The translations under genes were made by a program, and so were the position numbers. From the NCBI GenBank assembly GCA_973895155.1, contig OZ316898.1, positions 6,014,001-6,078,000 on the forward strand: a DNA stretch of 64,000 nt, given 5' to 3'. Of this stretch, positions 1 to 11,140 are shown one piece after another. The stretch comes from Marsupella aquatica (Eukaryota > Marchantiophyta). Position 1 is the first letter of the stretch; each line of letters begins with the position of its first letter. A model generated the notes under the pieces. That model saw nothing but the letters and a program-made list of their open reading frames with translations. It did no database searches and was not told where the DNA came from.

Positions 1-1342
1 AACTTATTGACAATAATGTCAATTGTATCCTATCAAATAGCAATTATAGCATAATATTCAAATGCATTAAAACAGGGAATCAAATAAATAAATAGAAACT
101 ACCTTACTTTTTAGGTGAAAAACAAGTACATAACTTATAAGTCAATGTACCTTAGAGGTATAGTATTTTGTGGTTGACTGAAAAGTATGTTAGCTTTATA
201 CTCTAGCTTTGTACTCTATTTTTAGGCCCTATTGAAAGATTCACTATTTAGGTGACACCTGTTAGCCTCTAAACCATAAGGGTTGGAAAGTTTTTCACCA
301 ATGGACATATAACCTACAGGGCATCTCTGGTTTTTGTACTGAGTGCATCCTGGTGAGTCTGACCATCTTGTGCAATAGAGAATGTATGGTAGAAAAAAAA
401 TCTCATCAAATACATGATAAGCTATCACAATAAAACATATCAAATCATAAACTTGAAATAATTAAAGGGATTAGATAATTTGTCAAATTCAAACCAATGC
501 AAAGTGAAATGATACACTAGGCCAGATTTAAAAGAAAATTCAGAACTCATATTTCTAATAAGACAAAATAAGGTAGAAGGTGTTCGCCATATAGCAATGT
601 GGGAAAAAATTGAGGCCATAACAATTCAGGACAATAAAAGTCCTGATTACAACGCATTTCTGTACAATAGTACCCTAAAAACTAGAGTTTTGGTTCAACG
701 TTGGAGGGGCTATTATTTCCCATAATGTTGGGTCAGGGCCTTAATAAACTTCAAAATCTAAGAGATTTTCAATATTACTAATTTTAGTACCAGTAGAGGA
801 GAATCATGGTAGTGGGTTGATCCAAACAATCAGGCAATCTTTCACATGAAAATTACAAAGCAAACAAATCAAAGAGGACAAACTTCATTGATCCAAAAAT
901 TACCATACTTGATTATTTTCATTTTTCTTCCCAAAAATGACAGAGAAAAATCAGATCACGAAGCGGTTAAAAGTAGGAAAGCGGGTCCGACTGATTCTGG
1001 GATGGCCATGCAGGAATCAGAATCACTTTTGGGCAGGGGGCACTTACTTACGTCCTGGCCGCCGGAAGTCTTGGCCCTCAAATTCAACGATGATGATGAA
1101 GGGAGCGGGTATTTCCCGGACCGGCGCTCTTGTTTCCAAGTTTTCGAGGACTTGTCCAACAGTCGGCAAATGACCTTTTGCGCAACCTACGGTGGAAAGC
1201 TAGTCCCGAAGTCCCGTTTCCCACGTGTCCTATATTCGTATGATCTTGGGGCGAGTCTTGGGTACTTCCGCGCCCGGTTCATGTGCCGTGACCGGCAATC
1301 GGAGGTATCCTTTATCAATGGTATATTTATTAGCAAGGTTTA
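1..1342. other. AT-rich noncoding stretch
   Basis: I see no recognisable gene here. The part from about 950 to 1340 is richer in G and C than its surroundings and holds a 179-codon open frame (846-1385). That frame resembles no family I know, runs into a repeat arm at its 3' end, and is open on both strands, so I do not call it. A CACGTG hexamer sits near 1222; by itself it is not evidence of a promoter. Confidence 0.5.
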
Positions 1343-1906
1343 TCAGCGGCTTTTCACGAGGGGCATGGTTCACATGTACAACTGAAGTGAGGTTTAAGGA
1401 ATGGGAGGATATCAAAAACCCTAAATACCCCTTCATATGGAGAGTTTCTATAATTTAATTGGTAATGTCCGATCATGATTCAGTCATGGTTGATATGAAT
1501 GCACTCAGAAAAAACCAGGGCTATAAAGTAGTAAGACAATCACATTCATGAAAGGGAAACAACCCAAGAGTAAATAATAACCAGGTCTGACTTACATTAC
1601 AAAACCAGCCAATGAAATGTTAATAGGGGACCAGTATCTATCACTAACTGCAAATTGAATTTAGGTGAGAAGACAATGCTAAGTGTGGTGGGAAGATAAT
1701 GTCCACAATGTCTTCCCAAACAGTGCATTCATACCAACCATGACTGAATCATGATAGGACATTACCAATTAAATTATAGATCGAAACTCTCCATATGAAG
1801 GGGTATTTAGGGTTTAGGGCATTTTTTTGATATCCTCCCATGATTCCTTAAACCTCACTTCGATCAGTTGTACATGTGAACCATGTGCCTCGTGAAAAGC
1901 CGCTGA
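1343..1906. repeat. Long imperfect inverted repeat (hairpin-forming)
   Basis: The arm at 1343-1505 matches the reverse complement of 1722-1906 almost base for base, apart from a small insertion in the right arm near 1815-1830. About 215 bp of unrelated sequence separates the arms. The match includes the outer cagcggcttttcacgag and the inner tgactgaatcatga segments. A transcript through here would fold into a hairpin of roughly 160 bp. It may be a foldback/MITE-type element or a small-RNA source. A further short copy of gggaggatatcaaaaa lies at about 1945. Confidence 0.8.
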
Positions 1907-3899
1907 GAAGTCGTCACCGTTCGAGCGTGGACAAGAAAAACAGAATGGGAGGATATCAAAAAAATGCGGAATGATGTTTATAAAGCAAAGACATTCATGT
2001 CAATGTCTTCGAATGAGAATAACCCTAATGTCGATGTATAAGCGGCGCAAACATTCAACGCCTACAGTTCAGTTTGCATCATGGGAACGGTTGCGGCTTG
2101 ACAACGCTCGGTCACTGTGATTTTGAGCATGGTTCGTGGTTGAAATGGCTACAGTGACAAGTGACCCAATTTGGTCTTTGTAAGGCAAAAACTCACTCTA
2201 TAATAACTTATAGAAGAACAAAGGGTACGGATCATAAAGAGGGGGTCGATTGGGGCAAAAATGTTTCCAGGGGGTTGATCAAGCAAACTATCTCCAGGAG
2301 GGGGTCTATTGAGCATATCCCTCTCCAAACCATCCAAGGATTGTGAAGGCCAAATATCTTGTTAATCAAGTACTACTTATTATGTCAGCACTTTACAACC
2401 AATGTACTGTAGATGTGTTTGATTGATGTCACAAATCCTAGTTCCAACCAACCCCATGTTGTATGCAAATTTCATTGTGAATAGGCAATACCACAAACAG
2501 GAATTCTGTGGATGAATTAAAAGTTTGTAGAAGCAGCTCAAGCTACAAAGAAACTGTACATCCAAAAGGCGGGCCTTCCTCCACCGCCATTACTAAAATG
2601 TCCCTTCAAGTCAAATAAATTTTTTTGACAAATAAACCTAAAAAGATGTCCCTTCTGTCGACCATCAGAGAGGGAATATAATGTCACTTTTACTTCAAGG
2701 TGTTTGCGTGATGGATACTACTTTGGGTCAGCCCTCACTAAGCTACTGAGGGAATATACATAAGATTTTGAAAAATCTGGTGGCAGTGGTTTTATCCACC
2801 CCATTTCTAAGGTTCTCCAAATTAAAAATCAAAATTGAATCAAGAATATGAATTTATGGGACATCTGGTGAACTTTCATAAAAAGTGGTCTATACATGTG
2901 AATCTTTTGTTACAAGAAAGGTTTATGGGAGTTCCATTTTCTCCCCTGGATGAACTGCTTTTATTTAAAAATTAGTTTAGATGTCCATTTGAAAAAGAAG
3001 AAACTACTATATCGTGAAACTGAAGCCTGGTCGGGGCCTGGATGGACCAAGACATTGTTCCTGCCCATCCCCATGGATTGCCCCAAGTCATCAGCCAGTT
3101 TACACTGGAAAAAAAGGGACCTGTTGGTATTGATAGCTTTGGGAAGGATGTTTCACTGACATCAAATCCTCTGACTCCAACTAGTTTTCCAGGCACCTCA
3201 AGTGACCAACTACGAAGTGCTGGTTTTGGGCAAACTTGTCCACATATTTGGGACAAATTTTTGGATATTTGTGTAAGCTAAAATTCTGAGAACATGTCCT
3301 TTCATGTCCAATCTACTATCCTGCCAAAGTTGAGACTTTTTTGAGATTTTTGGCTCCATTTCTATGAATATGAAGATGGTCAAGTATTATAAATGAACTA
3401 AAAATGGACATTTCACTTTTGTGAAAAATGCAGAGTAGTTTGGATACAAGCAGCGATTCACCATCAAGCTCACTGTGGATCTAACTGAAACAGGCTGCAA
3501 ACTGTCAGGAGACCAATTTTGTTGTGTATGGGTCACATTTCAAATGAACTTTGAAAGGTGCTATCCAAATCTTATCAGATGTTCTGCCCAAGTCCATCTG
3601 TGCAAATTGGCCAGTCCATCCCAACTTTATTTTCATTGTACACTAGTATAATCTACATGACTGAAACATTGTTAGTCAAGTACTGTAGTATAATCTTTGA
3701 CATGTGGCAGTATTCTAAACTGAAGTTTGATCTTCCTTTTGTTGTCCTTTAATAGGTCTTTAAATTAGAATAGCACTAGGGATCACAAAACATACACTAA
3801 GTTAACCTGCTATAGAGTGCGCCCTACACTATTCACTGTAATTGGTCTTATCTAGCTTGGAATTAGTGTTTGTCCCTAATTAATGTTGGTGATCCTAAT
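1907..3899. other. Noncoding stretch, no gene seen
   Basis: AT-rich sequence with only short unrelated open frames, none longer than about 95 codons and none with a recognisable motif. No RNA gene or strong repeat was seen by eye. Confidence 0.5.
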
Positions 3900-4195
3900 A
3901 TGCAAGTGGGGCAGGTTTGAATAGAAACCTTGAGGGCTTCACTTCCACAAATTGGCATATGATCATGTGGGATAAAGTATAGGGTCATTTTATTGATTAT
4001 AGGGGAAGACTTAATAAATCAATTTTCTTGGAAGAACATTAGAGTATTTTGAATCAATTTTTTTGAGTATTCCAAGAATATTCCAACTTTATATTAAGGG
4101 CTAACACCCAAAAATTAAATCTTACATTTTAGGGGGGTTGAGGCCTAAAAATGTTAGAGGTGATGGGAAGGCCTCCATATAGGTGGACCCCTGAG
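3900..4195 (+). repeat. Left arm of outer inverted repeat flanking the CACTA element
   Basis: This stretch aligns with the reverse complement of about 29478-29790. Shared blocks include cttcacttccacaaa, gtcattttat, agaacattagagt, cttacattttaggggg and aggcctaaaaa, in the same order. Identity is imperfect, about two thirds to three quarters by eye, so the repeat is older than the CACTA insertion between its arms. It may be the terminal repeat of a foldback or long-TIR element of about 1.4 kb that the CACTA later entered. Alternatively, two dispersed repeat copies happen to lie in opposite orientation. Confidence 0.65.
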
Positions 4196-4426
4196 ATAGA
4201 AAATAACACTAAACATGGTGGGTATTTGGGCTAAGACTATTTAGGATTGGAATTCCCTAGCCTAGAGCAATTCACTTTGTCTAGTCCTACTCCTTATTTG
4301 TGCTGACATTGTTTCACATTCAAGTAATGTAGCCTTGCTGAAGCTTTGTTCCCTACAGTAGCTGTAACTGTTTTGGTTCTAGTGATCTTGTGTGCATGAA
4401 ACACACTTTGTTCCCTTGCCGTCAAA

Positions 4427-4429
4427 GGA
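4427..4429. repeat. Target-site duplication GGA, left copy
   Basis: The three bases gga immediately precede the CACTAG terminus and are repeated exactly at 28951-28953 after the other terminus. A 3-bp duplication is the hallmark of CACTA superfamily insertion. Confidence 0.85.
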
Positions 4430-4461
4430 CACTAGTAGAAAATGGGGCCTTTTATGACTAT
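4430..4461 (+). repeat. CACTA left terminal inverted repeat
   Basis: The first 14 bases are CACTAGTAGAAAAT. Over 32 bases it matches the reverse complement of 28919-28950 with six differences (positions 8, 15, 17, 19, 24 and 32). Confidence 0.9.
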
Positions 4462-4880
4462 GACACATATGACTTATGTGCTCAAATGACACAATATGTA
4501 AATGACATAACATAAATGACATTGAAATGACTGTCCAAAATGACGGGGTGCAAAAAATGACTAATACTTGCAATAGTGTCGTTTAAACCAATGAGCCAAA
4601 TGACTTTGACTGCTATAATGACAACAATCATGAGTTGTAGTCATTTTGGACAGTCTTTGTGAATGACACAATTAACAAAAACTCTGTCATATCAGTGTTT
4701 CACATATGGGAAGTCATTTCAGGCGACGGTGACTAATGACTAATAAATCAAATATGCAAATATCAGTGTTTAAAAATGTTAGTAGTCATTTAAACCAAAA
4801 GTGATAAATGACATGATAAACAACATATGACTATTTTGAGGTTTATGGTTTAGTATATGTTTTAGGGTTTAGGGTATGAT
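4462..4880. repeat. CACTA left subterminal repeat region
   Basis: Dense short repeats of the type AATGACA/AATGACT occur in both orientations, often 10-25 bp apart. One example is the pair tgactgtccaaaatgac and gtcattttggacagtc. In CACTA elements such subterminal repeats are the binding sites of the TNPA-like protein; that role is inferred here from position and density. Confidence 0.75.
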
Positions 4881-5225
4881 TAGTCATCCAAAATGTATGG
4901 TAGTATATATAAAGACTAGTGGCACTCACATATTAGATTTGAAATACAATTAGAGACCTAACAAGCCTTCTTTTGTTGTGAGTCTCATCATTAAATTGAT
5001 GTACAACTTAAAGGCTTGATAATCTCTAATAAGTATGTACATTTATATATACTTGCACCCATTTATTACATCTTTCCTATATATGCCAAGGACTCCTGAA
5101 GTGTTTACATTCCTTAAGCTATATTCACATTTCACATGTTGGAGTATATATGGGGGCATGCAAGGTTGCCAAATAACACTCTCGGGCATAGGTCTAGGGT
5201 TTAAGGTTTAGAATTTAGGTACTAC
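4881..5225. other. Element-internal noncoding DNA
   Basis: AT-rich sequence with no gene or clear repeat recognised. It includes degenerate TTTAGGGTTTAGGG-like stretches near 4860 and 5195, too short to call telomeric. Confidence 0.4.
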
Positions 5226-5510
5226 ATGCCTATATTTGCTCATGTCATTTTTTTCAATATATTATTCATGTTATTTGCACAAAAATGTGGGGTGTCGAAG
5301 GCGGGCTTATCTTTGTCGCACCCGTCACCTAGACATGGAAAAAGTTCTTCAAGTGAAGGCGAGGATATAGACGATGATGCAGGGATCCATGACAAGTCGG
5401 GGTCCAACGACGACTCCTCTTGCAGTCGGGGTGGGTTTCGCTGGGGCGTTGGTTCTAGCGATTCCAACGATGATTCGGACGTGTACAAGCCAAGCTGGTG
5501 GGAAGATTAA
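5226..5510 (+). CDS. Possible terminal exon of an acidic Ser/Asp-rich protein
   Basis: A 94-codon open frame. From about residue 22 it turns into a highly acidic, serine-rich sequence (runs such as SSSSEGEDIDDD and SSDSNDDSD) ending in PSWWED before a TAA. The 5' part is AT-rich and probably intronic, so the real exon may start near 5290. The acidic tail resembles in composition the last exon of the ParB/methyltransferase-like gene (10526-10847). It may be the 3' end of a second, truncated cargo gene, but no domain is visible and chance cannot be excluded. Confidence 0.3.
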   Translation: MPIFAHVIFFNILFMLFAQKCGVSKAGLSLSHPSPRHGKSSSSEGEDIDDDAGIHDKSGSNDDSSCSRGGFRWGVGSSDSNDDSDVYKPSWWED

Positions 5511-5916
5511 CTGATCAACTGATCCAAGAGATTAACGCATGGACCGTCTGATCCTGGAGAACCCAGTAGTCCTGAGTAGATTACCAACCTCATTTGGTGT
5601 AGTTCGATGTTGACAGCCATGACCAGTTGATGCAGTGATGGTAGAAATGGTAGTCAATCTTTTGCCAGCACGATAGTCTCGGAATCTATTGGGAGGTTAC
5701 TCTTATGTTTTTACTCAATATTTCAGGACTTTGTGAAGTAAAGCCGATACCATTAAATGGAGTTTGAATCTATTAGTCATTCCCTTATGCATTTTTCATT
5801 ATTCAGTTTGTGTTTTTCGATGTTTTGCCTTACGAGAATGAGTAAATCTTTTCACCAAATGTCTTTTGAAAGTCTTCGTAATGATGTAGTGGTCTTACCC
5901 GTGACAGGTTCCATAT

Positions 5917-6241
5917 TAGCGCTCGGCGCTAGCATTGGAATCCTCAAACTTATGCTTCTAACACCAGATGGATTCTTAAATATTTGTGGAGATGTAAGAG
6001 TTTGTATTACTCTCTCGTGATGAGTAACATCGATTTGGATGCGATTTATGATAGCGCCAAGCGCTAATAACGCTTACGGATAAAATGGTCCAAATAATGT
6101 CCATTTTGTCCATCTATCCATGAATTCCATTTGAATTTTGTAAAATATATATACGTGGGAGATTTGTTAGCGCTCGGCGCTATTGAAATGAGTAGTTTGA
6201 ATCAGGTAATATGGAGTTGTTTTTGCTAGCGCTTGGCACTA
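5917..6241. repeat. Palindrome cluster 1: four copies of TAGCGC-N3-GCGCTA
   Basis: Copies lie at 5917-5931 (spacer TCG, perfect), 6052-6066 (CAA, perfect), 6168-6182 (TCG, perfect) and 6227-6241 (TTG, right half GCACTA, one change). They are not regularly spaced and the sequences between them are unrelated, so this is a dispersed site, not a tandem array. All are upstream of the cargo gene that starts at 6789. Confidence 0.9.
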
Positions 6242-6287
6242 TCAATAAGGCCAAAACGATCAACGGTCATATTTTAACGGTAACACT

Positions 6288-6358
6288 GAGGATTGCTAGT
6301 CACGCGTAACCTTGAGGATTGCTGGTCACGCATAACCTTGAGGATTGCTGGTCACATA
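6288..6358 (+). repeat. 26-bp tandem repeat, 2.7 copies
   Basis: The unit gaggattgct(a/g)gtcacgc is repeated at 6288, 6314 and 6340, the last copy incomplete. Copies differ at two or three bases, so the duplication is fairly recent. Confidence 0.85.
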
Positions 6359-7441
6359 AGACGGTTTCTGGTCCAATGGTAATCTTCCAAGTGTTCAGAT
6401 CTGTTGGTGTTACCGTTGAGCAACACTCTAATGTGCTCAAGACTCCATGTCTTAACCTTTTGATTAGGCTTGGTGCTCGTTGGAGAGACATGATTCTCCT
6501 GGAGAAGCCTGTTCGAGCGTGACATTCTATACCTGAGTCTGTTACTTCGTACTGGATCAGGGGCTCTAGGAGAGTTGTACGATACTGTCCAACGTTCTAC
6601 TCAACGCCATCGCCATCTCTCAGTGGGTAATACGAGGATGGGAGATAGTCATGCCGGTCATTCCGAGTCCTCACAGTCCTTTTTTTTCAGGTTCTGTGTA
6701 CACCCGTCGCGTGACTCGGTCCGCTGCGTCTCATTCACATTCAGACATTGGCTCAACTCTTCCGACTGCGTGATCAAGAAGGGGGAGAATGGACACGAGT
6801 GAGGAAGTTGCTCAAGTTGATTTCGGTGTTGCTGGACTTTCAATGGACGATTACATTTCCAAGCATGTCTTGTCCTTTGGGAAAGATTTCAGAGGATTGG
6901 AGAAGGAGCCTCCACAAATTCCTCTATGTCGATTGATTCATATGGAAGTGGTGCGGACGTTGCAGAAGCAGAGCGCCTCCATCGATAAATTGAAGGAGTT
7001 GTTCCAGATTTCTGGATACAATTTGCGCATGGGCATGCCATTTTACGTACAGCCAACGAATGCGGATGGGGTTCCACAGATTTGCACTAATGAGATTAGA
7101 GCCTCTTGGGACCCAATCTGGGTTTCCAAGAATGACAAGTTCGAGGAAGAGTGTGACGCTGATCCTGATTTCAGAGTTTTGAAGGACAAGATGTTTTGTG
7201 TCTTTGATGGAAATCACCATTTGTATTCGTGGTCGATTGTGACAGTAGAGCATCCGAACAACATTAAGTACCACCCTCGTGTGACTTGCATTGTTTTCAA
7301 TGGAGATAAAGGTTCCCTCGTAGAGCTCGAGGCTGCCATGCACGCTATCAACCAGTAAGCCAATCCTCAGGACAACCTCATTTAATATGACGTACTAGTT
7401 CAAGATGGATTTTGGATGTGATATTATCTTTGGTGTTTTAC

Positions 7442-7456
7442 TAGCGCCCGACGCTG
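7442..7456. repeat. Palindrome copy 5, in intron 1 of the cargo gene
   Basis: TAGCGC-CCG-ACGCTG is a degenerate copy with two changes in the right half. It lies 28 bases upstream of the 3' splice site of intron 1 (7355-7483). Confidence 0.75.
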
Positions 7457-8892
7457 CTAATTTACATTTAAATTTTGGCATAGGTTGGGACAAGTTGTGG
7501 TCGAGCCATCTTGGATTCTTGATGCCGACAGAATCTCTCGTCTTTTATCCCGTGACCTAGAGCACTACAAACCCCTCATTGATGCTACGAGTTATGCTAA
7601 GTTTGAAGCCATTCGAAAGAAGACTCGAAAGGGTTCTTGGTATACACACAAGATGCCACAAGACGCGCTCATCTACATTTTGTGTGAGAACAAGATTAAA
7701 TCTTACACAAACCAGTTCAAAGTGGACATGGATTTCGTAGCCTCCCAGGGGACTCCGTGGTCCGAAGAGGAGACGCAGAAGAGGCATGAAGCTATGATGA
7801 AGGAAGCGATAAAAGACTGGGCTATCAAAGTAACAAAGATAAACTCCATTGCTGCACCCTGATTTTGGTGACTACTTGGCTACATGTGCCAAAATGTTTC
7901 CCGTCACAGAGAAGAACAAAAGAGAAAAAAAGCCCGATATAGTTGTTTGTACTGTGGACCGTGCTCGTCTGTTTACTGCAGTTACTTATCTGGATCCGAA
8001 GTTAAGGTGTACCCTTCTTGTTGCCCATTGCACTCCGGAGATTCGGAAACAGTTCTTTCATCCGGCTAGTGTGAACGACGATCCTGTAAAACAATGGTGC
8101 CATACCTGGCATATCTGGAATTCAGTGGAGGAAATTGCTACTGGATTGATCCTCACCTCGCTCGAGCAGGTTTTGGATCGCATGCTAGATGATCGTCTTG
8201 TCAAGTCTGGTTGTGAGTCCCTGGATGTTCTCATGAAGTCCATTATCGAAGAATTCAAATCATTTGGAGACCTTGTCAAGGCTAAATTTTTCAACATAAT
8301 GTGGCCATCAAAGTATGCAGACAAGGAGGACTACATTGAGCGGAACCGGAAACGAGCCAAGTGATACGTTTACCATTTCTACATGTGGATGGAGTTGCGA
8401 TCTCCTGAGGTTTTGTGGGCTTACCCTGGTGCATTTCAAAAGTGGGTGATTATCAAAGATGGTGACCACCTTGTTGATCTGTTTTCGATGTACCCAGCTG
8501 AGGGAAAGTTCCCACCTCGCGCCTTGTCAGAGTGGGAGAGACTCCACTGCCCATGGTATCTTGACACTGACAAATGGGATCTGCCTTTCGACGAGGTGGA
8601 GAAAGACGCTTTCATGAAGTTACAGAAGTCGCAAATCCCAGCAAGGTACATATCGAAGATGAAGCAGGGTCTTGCAATTGAAGTGGACGCTTCGACAACT
8701 GAACTGCAAAAGAAATGCGAGACAGTCATCGTGCATGTTGATCGGAGCCGAAAGCCAGGAGTGAAGGCCAAGAATGAATCTGCAGCTCCCAGTGAATCAA
8801 CTCGATCGCTTAAAAAATGTAAGTTTGCCTCTTAGGATTCAGTAAAGTATTCCCGCTCTTGTTTGTATGACATATTTTCCCCCAATTGATAC

Positions 8893-8907
8893 TAGCACCG
8901 AGCGATA
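8893..8907. repeat. Palindrome copy 6, in intron 2 of the cargo gene
   Basis: TAGCAC-CGA-GCGATA is a degenerate copy with one change in each half. It lies in the 133-bp intron 8819-8951. Confidence 0.65.
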
Positions 8908-9677
8908 TTATGAGAACTAGTTCCGTTGAGTAACGCCTCTCCGTCTTTCAGGGGGAAGGAAGTTGGATGCTACCGGTGATGTAAAAGAGGACGCTACTCC
9001 TCAGGCCTCTGAAGCTAACACTGGTGCGGAAAATACACCAGATCAGGGAACCCCTGGGGAGAGTGGAAAGGCAGTGGTTCCAATGGACGCGACAAGTATG
9101 AAGAAGAAGAAAAAGAGAGGAACACTTGAGGATAGGCTCGGATCTTCATCCCGAGATTCAGTTGCGTCTACTGGATTGCAAAGAGATGTGGGGAATTTCA
9201 AACAAAAGTGTACTCGACATTGTTTTGTGGAGTCGAGTGTTACAGAATGTTTTGATTCCCTGTTTAACAAGGGAGAAAAGCTGGACTGGGTTTCTAATAT
9301 TGAAGGTTGGGGGAAAGAGCTGGTGAAGTCTGGGGATCGAGCAAAAGGGGTTGTCCGAGAGGGAAAAGAAAGAGCTTTTGGAGTTGATGCTGGTTTCATA
9401 TATCTTCTGACTGGGTTGAAACCAACACTTGTGGATAGGAAGGTTCCTAAATGGAACCTTCAAGATTATACGATTCCAAGTGCCTTTTTCAGAACAATGG
9501 ATCCTTTCCTAGCAAATGATGGATTGCTAGCAATTTTGCACAGAGGCGACTATGACCAAGTTTCCGAGGTCATTGCAGCTTGTCAAGATTCACAAAAATT
9601 CCAGTGTATCTCGACACACAATGTTGTCATGGGCACTCCAATGTACAGGCCTCGCTCGGATATGCAGGTATGTATAG

Positions 9678-9755
9678 TAGCGCCTAGCGCTATTCCAAAG
9701 TTTATGTTTGGTGTCCTTCTTTGGAGATTGACGGCAACGCTAGCGCCAGGCACTA
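9678..9755. repeat. Palindrome copies 7 and 8, in intron 3 of the cargo gene
   Basis: Copies lie at 9678-9692 (TAGCGC-CTA-GCGCTA, perfect) and 9741-9755 (TAGCGC-CAG-GCACTA, one change). Both are inside the 176-bp intron 9668-9843; the first begins ten bases after the 5' splice site. Confidence 0.9.
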
Positions 9756-10899
9756 GTGTGGAATATCCTCTTCGTGAAATGTTTCCGTATTCTCGACGTA
9801 GCATCTGATGTTTATTATGAACAAAACGTTATTCGATGTGCAGATTTTTACGCTCACTCTCAATGTTTTTGGGCGTGTTTCGTCCAAAGGTAGGGTCCCT
9901 AAGGATCCCAAATTTCGGCCTCTTTCACATATAGAGGATCCTTCAATAACCAATCTCATTGGTTTTCCCGTGCCAAAAAATGATCCTCTGCCGGAGCTTG
10001 CGTTTGCCGGGAATTCAAGGCTGCCTGTGGGTTTCATGCAGTCCGTTTTAGAATTAATTATTCTCCCTGGGGATATTGTCATGGACTGGACTGTTGGGGC
10101 CGGAAGTACATTTGTTGCTGGAGATCATTGTGGGAGGTTTGTAGTCGGGATTGAAAATCGTAAAGAGTTTCTCGACACTGCCACAAAAGTTTTCTTTGGA
10201 CTTCTCAAGAATAAAGAGGCCTCCACGTCCACGCCTCCGGACCGGCAGGTGGGGAGTAAGAAGTAGGATAGACTCCGTGTTGTTCTTAATTTTGATTCTG
10301 ACGAGGACAATGATGGAGGCGATGGTACGCAACAGTCCAAAGATGATGGGGCCTCCAAGAAAGTGGTGAACCTTGGGTCTTCTGAATCTGAGGGTAGTGA
10401 AGAGTCTTCTGAGTAATGATCTTCAGCTTCCCTATCTTTTTTTTCTTTTTAAGTGTGACGTTAGTGTCTCCAAGATTCCACCATTTTCCCGGACCCGACT
10501 AAAGATATCGGATTCAACTTTCCAGGTTTGAGTGGAATCTTCGGAAGCGCTTTCAACTACGAAGGAAAGTCGCTAGGAATGCAATAGAAACCCCGGAGAA
10601 GCCGTTTGTCTTGCCTTCTTATGCAGAAAAGGCGGCTCGAAAAGCAGATTCTGTGAGAATGTTGACTTGGGAAAGCAAAGGCCTGAGGCTAAAAAGGGGC
10701 TCTGATAGAAAGTTTATGAAGAATCGCTATGTCAATGACATCGTCCCGAGCAAGTATGTAGACGACGAAGCTGAGTCTACTGATAGATCACAAAGTAGTG
10801 AAGAAGAATTAGAACTAGATTCGACTGATTCAGAATCTGATGGCTAGCCAAACTTTAAAACTATATTTTGGGGATATAGATATTGGCTATTTTACAAAA

Positions 10900-10914
10900 T
10901 AGCGCTTGGCGCTA
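10900..10914. repeat. Palindrome copy 9, 3' flank of the cargo gene
   Basis: TAGCGC-TTG-GCGCTA is perfect and lies 53 bases after the stop codon of the cargo gene, probably in its 3' untranslated region. Confidence 0.9.
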
Positions 10915-11140
10915 TTGTGAACACATGTAATATTGATGGGTGTTTATAAAGTGAGACGGACTGTCCACATTGTTTTTTGACTAAACTTTCCTCTGTGAAG
11001 CGGACAATCTTAACTTGGGATGTATTACAATTGGGTGATAATTAGAATACGACTTCCCCCTTTCCCAATGTTTCATCAATTGGCATCTGATGGTCTTTAG
11101 TTGATCTATGTTTTTAAGTTTGTTATTGAGGTCTGTATAC

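Larger units (their letters stand above)
5511..6788. other. 5' flank of the ParB/methyltransferase-like cargo gene
   Basis: Holds four copies of the TAGCGC-NNN-GCGCTA palindrome (5917-6241) and a 26-bp tandem repeat (6288-6358). Two open stretches (6360-6520 and about 6540-6780) could be 5' exons of the downstream gene; a plausible 3' splice site (ttttttcag) lies near 6690. I could not join them with confidence. No TATA box or other promoter signal was assigned. Confidence 0.4.
6789..10847 (+). pseudogene. ParB-like / N4-N6 DNA methyltransferase-like cargo gene, decayed
   Basis: Five exons join in phase through GT-AG introns 7355-7483, 8819-8951, 9668-9843 and 10413-10525, giving about 1170 codons. 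Exon 1 ends in a ParB/sulfiredoxin-like region: IPLCRLI near residue 43, then FCVFDGNHHLYSW near 137, the place of the family DGxHRxxA motif. The middle (exon 2) is unrecognised. Exons 3 and 4 look like the C-terminal half of a beta-class DNA methyltransferase. LPVGFMQSVLELIILPGDIV is followed by DWTVGAGST (about residue 952) and GRFVVGIENR, which fit the AdoMet-binding motif and its flanks. A clear DPPY/SPPY catalytic motif is missing. The tail is acidic and Ser-rich. Lesions: a frameshift near 7850-7862, in-frame TGA at 8362-8364 and in-frame TAG at 10264-10266, each followed by sequence that stays protein-like. The start ATG is provisional. Similar ParB-methylase fusions are known in bacteria and phages; its function here is unknown. 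Confidence 0.65.

Noticed and set aside
846-1385. 179-codon plus-strand ORF as a gene
   Set aside because: No recognisable domain, overlapping open frames on the minus strand, and it runs into a hairpin arm.
4850-5215. Telomere-like TTTAGGG repeats
   Set aside because: Only two or three degenerate units at each place; no array.
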